Shown one piece after another: positions 44,213-56,800 of a stretch of DNA of 64,000 nt. The notes beneath the pieces were generated by a model. The model had not been told where the DNA came from. It searched no databases and saw nothing but the letters and a program-made list of their open reading frames with translations. The DNA comes from Petunia secreta (lineage: Eukaryota; Streptophyta; Magnoliopsida; Solanales; Solanaceae), in NCBI GenBank assembly GCA_029990175.1, contig JARKIP010000010.1, positions 47,300,001 through 47,364,000 on the forward strand, written 5' to 3'. Made by a program: the position numbers and the translations under genes. Within the stretch, counting starts at the first letter, position 1. Each line of letters starts with the position of its first letter.

Positions 44213-45937
44213 TAATAGTAATAAAAATAATAATAGTAAAGTGGTTTATTTTGCAAAACTTAGGTTCAGGTTTGTATGGCGCGTCATGTAGAGGCTCGGG
44301 ATATTGGTACGGTTGCAAACACGCCGGCCGGTCGTGTTGCCATGCCAAGTACCAATTCCGTTACTCTATTCAACTTGCTTTGCATTAAAGTGCATACATT
44401 CATCATCGCCTATCTGCTTTAGGGACACGAGGACGGGACTGTTCAAGTGTAGTATCATGTTCAAATCAATCCCGAGGCCTCAATACGTGTAAATGTATTT
44501 TTTCATTGGCCGAAGTGTAGTATCCGTTCAAATAAGTTTTTAGCCTCAAATAAATTATTTCCATAGGCCACAAACAATGTACTGCCTGCTCAGGATTCCA
44601 CTTAGTGTAATAACCCAACAAAGTGACTGGTCAAACTGTATAAGCAATCAATGGGCCAAGCAACATCATAACTCAAACGAACCAAAGATGCATAACAAAA
44701 TAATCCAACGGGTCAAACTGCACAATTATGTAAACGGGTCCTGCTGTATAGTCAAATACCCCCAAAAAAGTGACGGGTCAAAATTAGTCAAACGGTAAAT
44801 TCAACATGAAACAGTAGCAGATTCAGATCAACAACGAGACGTTGAACAGTAACCAAAGCACCAGCCAGACAACAATCTTTCCGGCGAACAGAAACAACAA
44901 CACTATAATCCATTAAGCTAAATCTTGCCTAACAAACCAATCAAACAGTAATAACGGAGTCTTGCCTAACAAACCAATCAAACAGTAATAACAGACAAAG
45001 GGAGTAAAATCATAAAGCAAACAGCCGTTACAGAGGATGGTGCCATCGTCAGTGAACTCAGCCGGATTTCTGTGAAACAAACATATCGATTTAAAACCAG
45101 TGAACGTCGCTGGTTTAAAAGAAAACCCCATTCGAATCTCGACGAATCGAATTGCAATACAGGAGAGGAAACAAACAATCGACAGAGTAAACCAACGACA
45201 CAGTCGACATACAGAGAGGAGCGACCTCCGGCGAAGCTTTCCGGCGTGACTCCGGTGAAGCTCGCGGCGTCGCTGCCACTCTTCGTTTCTGATATCTTTC
45301 ATTTCCTTCCTCAAAAACTCCCCTGTCCCGATCTATTTTGTTTCTGATTTCATTTATATCCCCATTCAAATCGATATGTGTGTTTGGTGTGTGGATCAGT
45401 GTGGGTGCTTGGTGATGCCGATGGGGTGTCTTTTGTATGCCGCTAACCCATTTCCCCTAACTCCCTTTATGCGTGTGTGGGTATGTATATATAGGTGTTT
45501 GTATAGGTAAATGAGATGATGGTTTTTGTGTAGATCTGATTTTGTTTTTTTGCAGGGTAGTGAAGGAGGGGAGGGTTTTTTAAGTGAGGAAGATGATGAA
45601 TAATGGATGTGTTTTATAGAGAGGAGAGGGAAGGGAGTGGCTAGATTTGATTTTTTCTTGTGTTGTGGGAGAGATGATGAATAGTTATTGTGAGGGTAAA
45701 AAAAAAGAATGGGGTGCAAGGGAGATGAATTTATAGGGAGAGGGTTAGAGCTTTTTAGGATTGGGCTACGAAAATTGTAAATGCGCATTGCGTAAAATAG
45801 ACCGGGACTTAAAGCAAAAAACAATTATGACCCTTTTTCCGTTAAAATTATGAACTTAATTTATCCTAAAATTAGCCTTATTTTTATAAATAATTAGACT
45901 CTAATTGAAAATTCGGGGACAAAATTGGGTGTCAACA
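43239..45937 (-). repeat. 3' LTR of element G (2.7 kb)
   Basis: TG/CA ends with 6-base inverted termini. It contains an AAT-rich microsatellite (about 44164-44230), a GC-richer segment with CGCCGGAG-type words on the minus strand (45230-45260) and CT/TG simple sequence at 45470-45560. Minus-strand frames of 80-142 codons here have no recognisable domain. Confidence 0.7.
44164..44232 (+). repeat. AAT trinucleotide microsatellite
   Basis: Imperfect run of AAT/AATAAT units inside the LTR of element G. Confidence 0.9.
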
Positions 45938-46689
45938 GCTGCCCCTCTTTACCCGGAAAGGATGAAAGAGTTTTCAGGGGAAAGAAAGTTGACGTGAAAG
46001 CCAATTTTGTCACGGTAAAACCAAGACTCTGATTCCTAGGATCAAAATGCGAGGCTTATGGACATAGCCGAGCTCCAGTTTTCGAGTTGCCTACATATCT
46101 CGGGCTAAAAAAGAATCAGGCCATATGTAGTTCGACGCGATTTGAAAATCAAAGACGAGATAGTAACGAATACTCAAGCGCGGGAAAAGAGGCTTGTAAT
46201 TACCCAAGTTATGAAAATGTGGTCGACGACACACCCATAAAGAGGGGTTTATACGGACATAGCTTCCACTGCACCTCGATAACCGAGCCTTCTTGTCTTC
46301 AATCTCAAACCTCAGACTCAGAGTTAACAAGAGACTTACCTCTAGGGTGGATGACTTATGCGGGTGCGATTCTTCAGGTCTTCGTTGACGAGTGTAGCTC
46401 ATATTAACGATTGCCCCGGTTCATTGCTAAGAAAAGATCCATGTTATGCTTCAAACACTGCTGCGGTGCTGCTAAAAATTCTGTAATAATCTTAACAAAC
46501 GGTAAGCGAGCAACTGCTAATAAATTGTAATAATTGGAATAAGAAAGAGATAAAGTGATAACATAAAATTGCAAATGCAGGTTGTGATATCATCAATAAG
46601 TTCTTCTTTCGATCAACTGACGAGAAGCAATCTGGTTTTGTGAGTTGAGATAACTTTAAGGTTGTTGGTATACTTCATAATCTGAAACG

Positions 46690-47960
46690 TAAAACAAGAC
46701 ATAATACAAACCAAGTGCAAAGACATAATTTAAATCAAATGTGAAGACAATTTAAAGCAGGTGCAAACACACAAAGTAAAGCAAGTGCGATGCGATTTTT
46801 CTGCGGAATGTAAAGGAATGCGGGAGCAACTTGTCAAATCAACTGGTGAGACACTCCGCCCGGAGGGCCTCGGGGCTGATTGTCAAACTGAAAAGTAGAA
46901 CAAGACAGAGTAAAGTAGGCGCAAAGACATAAAGTAAAGCAAATGCGATGCGATTTTGCTGTGAAATGTAAAGCAGTGCAGGACAAATCAACTCGTGAGA
47001 TGCTCCGCCCGGATGACCTCAAGGATGATTGTCAAACTGAAAAAGTAAAGCAGGATAATAATTAAAACGGGTGCAAAGATATAAAGTAAAGCAGGTGCTA
47101 TGCGATTTTGATGCGGAATGTAAAGCAATGCGGGAGCAACTTGTCAAATCGACTGTTGAGACACTCCGCCCGGAGGGCCTCGGGGCTGACCTGTTAACAT
47201 GAAAAGTAAAACAAGACGTAATACAAAGAAAATGCGAAAGTATAATTTAAAGCAAGTGCAAAGGAATTTGAACAATCTTGACAAATCAACTGGCAAGCCG
47301 GTCGGGCACGCAGCAAGGAGGGTCTTGAGGTTGATTGTCGACAAATCAGCTGGCAATCCGGTCCGGCACAAAGCAAGGAGGGTCCCGGGGCTGACCTGTT
47401 AACCTGTTAAGCTAAAAGTAAAGCGGTTCATAATATAAAGCAAGTGCAAAGTCATAATTGAAAGCGAGTGCAAGGAAATTTGAACATCTTGACAAATCAA
47501 CTGGCAAGCCGGTCGGGCACGCGGCAAGGAGGGTCTTGGAATTGATTGTCTACAAATCAGCTGGTGATCCGATCCGGCACAAAGCAAGGAGGGTCTCAGG
47601 GCTGACCTGTTAACCTGTTAAGCTAAAAGTAAAGCAAGTCATAATATAAAGCAAGTGCAAAGGCATAATTTAAAGCAAGTGCAAAGCAATTTAGCATGAA
47701 ATGTAAAGCAACGCAAAAGCGATTAAGCGAATCAACAGGCATGAGAGTCCAACCAGAGAGAAGCCCCGCCTGGTGGTCAACCTGAAAAACGTAAAGCAAG
47801 GCATCAATTTTAAAGCAAATGTGATGACATAATTTAAAGCAAGTGCAAAGGAAAGTAGTACGGGAATGTAGAGCAATGCAAGAGCCATTTGGCGAATCAG
47901 TAAGCGAGATAGTCCAACAAAAGGAATCCTCGTAGCCGATGGTCAATCCTGAAACAAAGC
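46690..47960. repeat. degenerate tandem repeats, period about 150-220 bp
   Basis: Recurring blocks GTAAAGCAAGTGCAAAG, GCGATGCGATTTTG, CTTGTCAAATCAACTGG and CTCCGCCCGGAGGGCCTCGG. Similar block starts at about 46828, 46984 and 47136 are roughly 155 bases apart; later units (47275, 47490) are longer and carry GGCAAGCCGGTCGGGCACG. Repeated by sight, not by alignment. Confidence 0.75.
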
Positions 47961-50489
47961 GATGCCCTATTTGGCTTAGTTTTGAAAACACAAAATAAGC
48001 CTCGGCTTTGTCGCCTATTAGGAATGAAAGTCATAGGGGTAGAAATGCCGCCTGTTCGGTAATAACTCATGACAAAGCATAATGCTTTAAGTCATGAAAA
48101 GGCAATGCGACGCAATCTGCATGGCAACTTTGGATACGTGTTCCATAAATTGTTCATCCATAATGCGAATGATCCTTTCATTAGAAGCTTTGATGTTTCT
48201 GTTCTCAAAGAAATATTGTTAGTTTTGGGGAGGGAAGGGGAAGTGTTTGATTTGTGCAGGCTTCATCTCGATCTTGCTGCTTCTGCTGCTTCCTCGTCTT
48301 CATTGGACTTGCATTTGCGAATTGCTTTCAGAAACTTGGCTCATAAACTCAAATAGCATAGATTTTTGAAAAATAGAGGCAAGATAAAATATTTTAATGC
48401 AATATAGCAAGTGAAATAAGCATGCAAATGAAGTCAAAGATGAATTTTGAAAATTTTGCCTTGACTTAAACTTGTAATATATTTTAAAACAAACTGAACG
48501 TCTTTTGGCTTAGACTTTGCACTTTGCTTAACCAATTTCAAAATTCTTGCCGATTCTGCCTCTTATAACCAATGCTGCTTCTTGCAAAATTTTCCCCAGT
48601 TATGATCTTCACGCCTTCAACTCGCTTTGCAAAAATTGCCCCAGTTGTCCTTCTTGGGGGAAAATAAAAATTTAAATGCTAAAAGGTCGAGTCCGATGGG
48701 GGAGCCTACGTATCCCTCCTTGGGAATCAGACCGTGCGTAGTTCTGCATCACTGCTTCAACGCCATATACCAACAAATAAAAGCTGCCCCAGTTGAAGTT
48801 CTAACAGATAGTGCGATATCCAAAGAGCGCAGACAATAACTTTCCAGTGCGTCGTTTCAAACTGTTCAGTTGTTTTGCCATACGTCACAAGCAAAGCTTT
48901 GGCAGGTTTACCAATTTTAACTTTGAAACAGAAACAAATACAAATGTAAATAATATAAGAATGCGATGTGTTTTATTTCAACTTTCATAAATTCAAAATG
49001 AGTTGATTCAGATTAACATAAGCTTTAAAGTACAATGCAATTCAAGGCCTCAATCTGAATTAAAATTGAAAATAATGCTACTAAGTTCAATCGCCAAGTT
49101 CTTTCAAACAATATCATTAGCTTCTGGTACTGCATCGTTCACGAGCTAGAGCGTCTACCATCAATCAAATCTTGAATCTTATGTGATTCGCATAGTCAAC
49201 CACCTTACAAATCAAACTTATGCTAGAGAAATAAACAAAACAAAGAAACCTCAAAGGATTACTAAGTTAGTTTGCATGTAATTCATAGGATTGCACACAA
49301 GCAAACAACACCTATTATTTTATGCATTTTGAGCAAATAAAGCAAGGCAGACAATTAACATGTGACAATCACAAGTAGTTGAGCGTACATAAATATGCAA
49401 ACGCGTCCTACCCTGTACGGTGCCTTTTTGTGCCAGAGGTGGGCCGAAGACGCCAAATAGGTTATAATGAAAAGTAGTCCAAGCCAGTTTTGTAATAATC
49501 GAATTTAGAGTAAGTGACAATAACTGTAATAATAATTTTCTCTCATTATAACTTGATTTTGAGTACATCATTGTTACATAAAAAATAGAAAGTGTCAGAC
49601 ATAATTTAAATACATCGTTTTAAGTACAATGAAAATATAAACAACTGTTATAACTATGCTGCATCAGGCTCGAGGAGGTAATGGAACTGAAGTGCGGGCC
49701 TGTTTCAATCAATCCTTGCTTGCACAATCGGTGTAATTTCTGATATCTTGTCCCAAATATCGTTTACATCCAAAACTCGCTTGAATCAAACATCGATCAA
49801 ATGGATCGAACATCTTATCGTCCTTTCGACATCTCTTGCCCCTAACTTGTTATCTTCTTGCAAGTATCTTCTCAATTTCAACTTGATAACTATTTGAATA
49901 CCTCTTGAATTCAAGTATCTTCTAGTCTACAAAATTAATAACAGTATTCTAAATTTAATTAATTGAAAAACTTGGCTTGGACTGGAAGTTCCGTTATCAC
50001 ATAAACACATAATATTCACTGTTGTTGGGTTTAAAAACCCGTTAACGTAAAAGGGCGGTTTTCCTAACTATGGAGGCGGTGCCAAGGACCGGGTCCAATC
50101 TAAGGTTTATGCATGCATGTTCCTAATGAAAACTCTAGAGTGGGTTTACTAGACATAAGTCTGTTTTGAGTGGCAAGTGGTCACGGGGTAGTAAAACTAT
50201 CCGCTCACGCCGCAGGTATGCGCACTCTTTCTCAAAAGGTTTTTTGTGAGTTGCGGGTGTATATGCATACACCTCACGGGTATAATTAACAATGAAGAAG
50301 CTCCTATGAGTGGGGGAAATATGAACGGAATGCCAATTTTATATGTACACAAATAAAAGTGTAGTGACATGCTTTCAGTGACAAACAATGGCAAATAATC
50401 AAATTAACTAAACATGCTATTTTGCAAATTAAAAAAAAAAAAACAAATACAGAGCTATCTTGTGAAAACCTTGCTGTTAGAACCTTAAG

Positions 50490-50511
50490 GTATTCCCCAG
50501 CGAAGTCGCCA
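50490..50511 (-). other. primer binding site of element G
   Basis: The minus strand reads TGGCGACTTCGCTGGGGAAT next to the LTR end. TGGCGACTYCRCTGGGG resembles the sites of plant Tat/Ogre-like elements; primer tRNA not determined. Confidence 0.55.
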
Positions 50512-50514
50512 TGC

Positions 50515-51272
50515 TGTTGAACCCCAAAAAATATAACCTTTCTTAAGAAAGATAGGTTTCGGGTATAATGTTCAACAAAATGGGATTCCAAAGGGCTTTC
50601 TTTGGAGTCGCAACCTAATTTAGGAGAATTAGGAACAAAGTAATTAAATAGTGCGTGCATGCTTTCCATTTTAAGGAAGTGGTCTATTTCAGAGATTCTA
50701 AGTAAGAGGTTCAATTATTTTCGAAAGAAGGTTTCAATTTGAAAGCACTTTCGAAAATCCACAAAATATGGTTAATCCTTCGGTTTTCACAAAATAGCTA
50801 AATAATACGATTTTCAAAAGTATTTAACTTTCAGTTTAAAGCGGCACTAATTGAATTTAAAATCAAGTATACATAAAATAGGTAGGAAAAATAAATGACT
50901 TTAATAAAAAAATAATTGACTTGAAGACTTGTATTAAAGTTGTATTTTAAAAGCAATTTTAAGATTATTACGAATTGGCTTGCACGCATTATTTAACTAA
51001 AAGATTCAAAATTTGTAAATAAGATGGAGATTCTAAAGAAATAAAATATTCACAAAATAACTCAATAAAAAACTAAACATTCATTCATAATCAATCAAAT
51101 AAATTATTCTACAATAATTAATTATCTACGGGGAATTCCTATAGACATGCAATTTCTAAGGGATAGAGGGGAGAGAGAAGGATTTAGAAGAAGAACCCAA
51201 AAAATTTGACAAACTCATGGGAGCCTTGAATTTTATTTTTTATACATTATGCCCATGAGTCTAAGTTATATT
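50515..51272 (-). repeat. truncated 5' LTR of element G (758 bp left)
   Basis: Matches 43239-43997 with about 3% difference. It stops at CTAAGTTATATT and passes straight into copia F sequence at 51273; about 1.9 kb of LTR is missing. Confidence 0.85.
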
Positions 51273-53475
51273 GGGGCTATGCTTAAGTTGGCTTCGTTTT
51301 TTCTAATCTGTCTCTGATAGGAACCGACATCCTCTAACTGACCATCAGTTCTATCATTCTTCAGCTTATTTAATTCTACTAAATTGAGCATCATGTTTAC
51401 CTCTATTAGGGTTTGTGCTTGCTTGACTCCTGGTAATCCCATTTCTACCTTCAAATCCAAATTATATTTCCTTTGATTCAATTGTATCCTTTTATTTCAT
51501 CTTGCCACTTCAATTCCTGAAAAGTAGCTCAATTTGCCTAGATCCTTTATTTGGAAGTTGTCTTGCAGCGTCTTCTTGGATTTAGTACCATTTTCATGCT
51601 ACTTCCTGCGATGACAAAGTCATCCACATAGATCTGGATTATAACTATTTCCTTTCCTCTTCCTTTGGCGAACATTAAGTAATCATATTTACTCTAAACA
51701 TATGCTGAATTGATTAATGCTTCTGTCAACTTGAGATTTCATTGTCTTAGTGCATGCTGAAGCCCATACAAGGACTTAACCAGCTTGGACACCTTTTTCT
51801 CCCCCTTCGTATCATATCCAATAGGTAATTCCGTATATATTTCTTCAAGTTGATCTCCTTAAAAAAAGCATTGTATACATCCATTTCATATAAGTGCCAA
51901 ACCTATTTGAGCTGCCAAAGCTATTACAACCCTTATTGTTACCATCTTCACTACTTGTGAAAATGTTTCTTGGAAGTCTATTCCTCTCTTTTGGCCTTTG
52001 GCTACCAGTCTTTCTTTATATATCTCAACATCTCCATTTTCCATTTACTTTATTTGTATACCTATTTGCATTCTAGACTTTTTCCTATCGGGTAACTTAA
52101 CTACTTTCCAAGTCCTATGCTCTTATAATACGTTCATTTCTTGATTCATAGCTTCTGCACACTTTGGGTCTTGAGCAACATCATTATATGCTTGTGGTTC
52201 AAGTGTAGTTGAGTATGTTTTGAGATAGCACTGATATCAGTTGTGCAATTAATCATAACTCAAGTAATTCCCCAATGGATATGTTGACTTTCCAACATTT
52301 GCAGTAACACACCATATATATTGTGTTTTAATTCTAGTAGATTATCTTACTGGTATGTCACTTCTAGCACCTGCATTGACATCAGTTGGATCCCCATATG
52401 CCTGATCACCAACATCATTTTGAACTCCACTTACATTACTTTCAGCTGCAGTATTTTCATCTTTTTCTCAATCTTGAATGTTATGTTCATCATCGTGAAC
52501 CTCTTCTTCATAGTGGTATTGGTCTTTCTCATGAGGTTCTAAGTCCTCAAACTTAAAAAACAAGATCATCATGGACATGATGTTGTAAAGTCTGATGTTT
52601 TGCAACTGCTGATGAATCCCCCATTTTGATCCAGCTTCTCAAAACTGGATGAAGTATGAGGTAGAACAAATAGTCTAGTAGTGTCACTGATTAATGATTT
52701 CTTAAAAGGAAAAATATTCTCTTGGAAGGAAACATCTCTGCTCACTAAGAAATTGTGTGTCTTGAGGTTATAAAACTTTTATCCCTTTTGAATTGTTGAA
52801 TAGCTTAGCATTAGATAGGTTGATACTCTAGGAGAAAACTTATGAGCTTGTGTCATAATTTTAGTAAAACATAAACACCGAAACATTTCATGTGCTCTAA
52901 GGCTTGTGGTGATCCATGAAATAGTTCATATGAGGATTTTCTTTACAACGTGCTAGTAGGCGTTCTATTGATAATATATACATTAGTCAAGGTTTCTTCT
53001 TCTCAAAATTTCATTGGCAATCCTGGCTTAAACATTAAGGCCCTTTATACATTCAAGATATGTTTGTACTTTCTTTCCACCACCCTATTTCGCTAGGTAA
53101 TATGGGTGCATGAACTCTGATGTATTATTTCAAAAAACAACTGCACGGTTCCTTACATTGTTTCATTATCACTCCTTATACACTTCGCAAATATTTGAAT
53201 TGAGTCTTAATCATGATATGAAAGTTCTTTAAGACACCAAAAACATCTGAGTTTAGTTTCATTAAGAAAATCCAACACATTCTTGTGTGATTATCACCTA
53301 TTAAGGAAATAGTGATATCTATTATGAGTTTGAAACTTTAAAGATCCTAATGTGTCTACATGTAGCAAGTTAAAACATGCCTTACTTCCAGATATACTAG
53401 TGGGAAAATGACTCCTAGTTTGCTTAGTTAAAGGACATAAAAAACATGTCTTGACATTATTCTTATGTACATTAT
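51273..53475 (-). pseudogene. decayed copia element F: RT and integrase remains
   Basis: Minus strand, in transcription order from 53475: integrase fragments (53050-53460), the integrase-RT linker with FYNLKTHNFLVSRDVSFQE (about 52720-52775), RT with YKERLVAKGQKRGIDFQETF (about 51980-52020), KVSKLVKSLYGLQ (about 51780) and the catalytic YVDDFVIAGSSMKM (about 51590-51635), then RKYNLDLKVEMGLPG near 51420-51480. Many stops and shifts. It ends at 51273 where element G begins and is cut at about 53475 by the LTR of element C. Confidence 0.85.
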
Positions 53476-53960
53476 TATTTAAGCCTAAATTTTGTCGTTT
53501 AGGTAAAATAATTAAATTTGTTAGAGGATCACAAGAAATACAGTAAATACGTAGGAAACGTAAGTAAAACTGAGAGAAATGTAATAGACAAGAAAGTATA
53601 GTGTTTTATTCCTTGAGAATAGCCAGATTCTATGTAAATTGCTTGATGTACAATACAATGTAAGGATGAGTATTTATAGTAGAGATTTACCCAGTCCTAA
53701 TTATGGTAAATACAAAGACTAACAAGGCCATGAGCCTGTAAACTCAAGGCGGTGGTATATACGAAACCCTAACTAGGAGACTATAAACTCTAAGACGACG
53801 GGATGTATATCTTGCGTCCTATGTCGCTCCCAGCTGAGCGGCCGTGGCTTGAGGAGCAGGCGTGTATCCTCTGCTCGGTGACTTGTAAGCTAAGTCTAGT
53901 CTCGCCAACATGACTTGTATCCCCATAATCATAGGTGGCGTATTTTTGCCCACTTAGTCA
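53476..53960 (-). repeat. 3' LTR of element C (about 485 bp)
   Basis: Bounded on the right by the purine tract (minus strand AAATGGGGGGAC, 53972-53961); the LTR starts TGACTAAGTGGGC there. The left boundary, near TTTAAGCCTAAAT, is set by similarity to the LTR of element A and could be off by about 10 bases. CTATAAATACTCATCC on the minus strand (about 53682-53667) is a TATA candidate. Confidence 0.65.
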
Positions 53961-54379
53961 GTCCCCCCATTTGCTGAGTACTGTCGTAAGTTGTTAGGAA
54001 GTGAAAGAGACGTGATAGAAAATGTAGAGATGTGTCTGCACCCGATACTCGTCCCATGTCTCTTTGCATGTGTCACATTGAATGCAAGTACTCAAGTACG
54101 ATGACATGTAACCCTGTGATTGCGAGGGTTTTTATTCACGTCTTTACAATGTTGCAACCACTCTGTCATATCCCGTAATTATTGGGATATATCACGTAAG
54201 CAATAACGATCACACTCTTACATCTTCAGAACGATTGGTTTTCCATCTAAGACTCCTTTTCGGCATGTATAAGTACACCATAATTATAGAGCTTCTCATT
54301 TGTCTTCAAACTCTTTTCAGAAAAGCTTTCTTTCAAAAGGAAATCTCTTCCTCATCTTTCTAAGTACTCATTTCTTGAT
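53961..54379 (+). promoter_or_regulatory. presumed promoter region of the antisense gene in element C
   Basis: Lies between the purine tract and the antisense ATG. On the plus strand GTATAAGTACACC at about 54267-54279 is a weak TATA candidate roughly 100 bases before ATG 54380; CTTTCTAAGTACTC precedes the start. Position matches that in element B. Confidence 0.35.
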
Positions 54380-56800
54380 ATGGCTCAAGAAGAAAACTTC
54401 CTCCCCAGAAACGTCAGAGTTCTTGATTATCTGCCTCAAGTCTTGAAATTCGAAGGTGATGGCCGAATGCAGGGCCTAATAGCCAAACAAGAATATGAGA
54501 ATAGTAAGCTCTCTATTGAGTTCTACCTATCTACTATTGCGGAGGACGATATAACTCGCATTAGGCTTGACTTCAAATGGCCTGACATCATAGACATTAT
54601 CATTCCTACTGTTGAAGAAAGAATTTCCATACATCCCGCTGGTTATTCGATGGTTCACACATACCCTTTCACTCTATATCTCAACGGATGTGTTCATTCG
54701 ATTGTTGAGGAAATATGTTGTCAGTACAACATCTGCTTAGGCCAGTTCGGGCCCTCCGTTCTGCACTTGGTAGATGTATTGAATCACCTAGCCAACCATG
54801 CCAAGGTAAAATTTTCCTTTTAGCACCTCCATGCTTTCTACTCTCCCCAGTTACAGAAAGCGGGTATGTAGATCCTTATCAAGCGAGGAAGAAAAGGCAT
54901 AGTCTCTAATAGTGAGGATTCTAGAGACTGTGGCTGGGTCTACCGATATATGGAAGTGTGAACCCCATATATAGTGTCGTCTGTTCCCTTTCCATAGATC
55001 TTCAATAGAAAGCATAAGTCGCCGCATTCCCATCTGTTGTATATGTTACGCCTATTATTTTCCAGAACTGACTTTTTGTTCTTCTTTGTGAATTCTGTGA
55101 CTGCCCTTTCGCTAACATATGATGATTTAAACATGTGGGTCACTACGATCTTTGTGAGAAACTCTACTAGCATAATGACTTTCACGACATTGGCTGGAAT
55201 GAATAGCTGGCAGGAAAAGGATCACGGTAAGTCGTTTCCTATGAATACTTCCTTAATTTCACATCTCAATTATTGTCAACACCCTATTCTGCTTAAGGTG
55301 TCTCCCATAGCCCAATGCCTGATTTGAAAGAGATCGGGATTGCTGCTCTATATATTGCCCCTTATCTTGATAGCAAGGAATTAGGCGGTAGGGTCGTTGA
55401 GAGAGCTAGCGGATCCCGTTCTTCAAAGATAAAGAGGCCTACCAGATTTGACAATGTGGTGGTCATCAACGAACCCCTGGTGATCTCTGATGGCGAGGGA
55501 GAAGCCCCCCCGAGTGCCCGATCCTGAAGCTTCTGCAACTTCTTCTTCTGTTGCTGCTACTCCTGAGTCAGGTCCATCCACACAAAAGCGTAGACACCTG
55601 ATTGATGAAACTTTTAAGGCTGAAGTAGAGACTAACGAGGGAGATTAAGGCATGCTACCATCTATTCCCCTCGAGCCCCTGTCATCAGGTTGATTCTTCT
55701 CTTCACACCTTTTACTGTGTAGTTTCTTCACACGTTCCATGAATGATTCTCCATCGAACACTTGCAGAAAATGCTATGCTGACTCTTGCCCCTGAGCTGG
55801 CTAACTCCCCTAAGCATTATCCTGGCAAAGAAGTGGTCGCAGATACTGCTCCTTCTGTCGAGCCCTTGAGTGAACTTCGTGAGGTTGTTATCCCTATTGC
55901 TACAAGAGTGAACCTGTTTGAGAGCCCGAGCGTTGTGATTGATCATACAGCCGAGCTGATTGGCCCCTATGAGCAGAGGCACCTTGTCGACTATAGTCAC
56001 CAGAAGCTACTTGAGGTTGCCGCAGGATGTTCTCTTCGGATAAATTTTCTTCAGTCTTGTGTAACATTATGAATTGAACTCTTAACTTCCTTCTTTTGAT
56101 CATCCCTTTTGACATCCATTCAGGGGTTGATAATTTATCACAAAATCCTTTACCGAGGGAGTTCGGATGAAACCCTAAAGGAGGAATATGATGCTCTGCG
56201 GGGACAGGTCGCCAGCTTGCAGCCCTTCGCTGAAAAGGTGGAACAGCTGAAACGAGAGCTCCAAACCACACGCAAGGCCTACCATTTGGAACAAATGAAG
56301 AACACGAATTTGAATGCCGCAGTTAGTAACGAGGCCCACAAGCGCAAAACAGGCTGTTGAGACTCTCTAGTCTTCCCTGTAGGAAGCCACACTCACCGGG
56401 CAAGTGCATTACGTCAATGTGAGCCACTTGGAAGTAGTTGAGGACGGCTTACGGCAAAGGTTGTCTTCGATGGAAGAGCGAGTCAAGGCTGCTGAGAAAG
56501 ACGTTTCTGATGCTAAGAGCCTTTATGCATTTCTCCAGGATAAGAACGATAAACTCCGGGCCAAAGTGGCATCTTTGGGGAAACCCTGTGATAAGCTCCG
56601 CAATGACTCCCGCCGAACAGAGCAAAAAATGAATGAATTGAACGCTTAGCACGTGGCTGAGGTAGACCACGCCAATCTTGCGGCTGCACTCGCTAGCTTT
56701 CACCATATTCGCGACAATCCAAGCTTGGACCTAGCTGTTGAGATTGCTTTGTCGACCGAGCTCGTGGCCCAAACAGATGCTTAACTAGGCTCTGAACTTG
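54380..56800 (+). pseudogene. antisense gene of element C (Transposase_28-like domain plus coiled coil)
   Basis: Exon 1 (54380-54805, donor GTAAAA) starts MAQEENFLPRNVR and carries HTYPFTLYLNGCVHSIVEEI and YNICLGQFGPSVLHLVDVL, matching exon 1 of the B gene in position and pattern. Beyond the intron, NSEDSRDCGWVYRYMEV (54911-54960, after a frameshift) matches SSEDTSDRGWVHRYLFV of B. Then LTYDDLNMWVTTIFV (55109-55155) parallels exon 2 of B. Charged linker sequence (55315-55660, 55743-56072, with PSVVIDHTAELIGPYEQ) and coiled coil (EEYDALRGQVASLQPFAEKV, 56190-56330; 56404-56649) follow. Stops and shifts make it non-functional. The shared gene order argues for an old, maintained gene. Confidence 0.7.

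Larger units (their letters stand above)
45938..50514 (-). other. interior of element G, non-coding
   Basis: No gag, protease or RT motif on either strand. The sequence GCCTACATATC followed by GAATCAGGCC and ATATGTAGTTC (46090-46132) recurs in better form at 48697-48742 (GCCTACGTATCC, GGAATCAGACC, GTGCGTAGTTC), with CTACG/CGTAG able to pair. 46690-47960 is a degenerate tandem array. The rest is AT-rich. Confidence 0.6.
43239..51272 (-). mobile_element. element G: large non-coding LTR element (LARD-like) inserted in copia F
   Basis: A direct repeat, 43239-43997 and 50515-51272, marks the two LTRs. On the minus strand the LTR starts TGTTGACACCC (45937) after the purine tract AAAGAGGGGCAGC and ends GGGGTTCAACA (43239); TGTTGA and TCAACA are mutual inversions. 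The primer binding site TGGCGACTTCGCTGGGGA lies beside the other LTR (about 50509-50492). The 5' LTR is truncated: only the last 758 bases remain before copia F resumes, so a deletion removed its U3 part and some copia. The 4.6-kb interior has no gag or pol frame that I recognise. Repeats differ at about 25 of 758 positions. Confidence 0.75.

Noticed and set aside
44913..45824. Minus-strand frames of 84-142 codons in the LTR of element G
   Set aside because: Low-complexity Ser/Pro/His-rich translations of CT- and TG-rich DNA; no domain or conserved motif.
48069..48356. 95-codon plus-strand frame in element G
   Set aside because: No similarity that I can recognise, located inside a non-coding LTR element and on the strand opposite its transcription.
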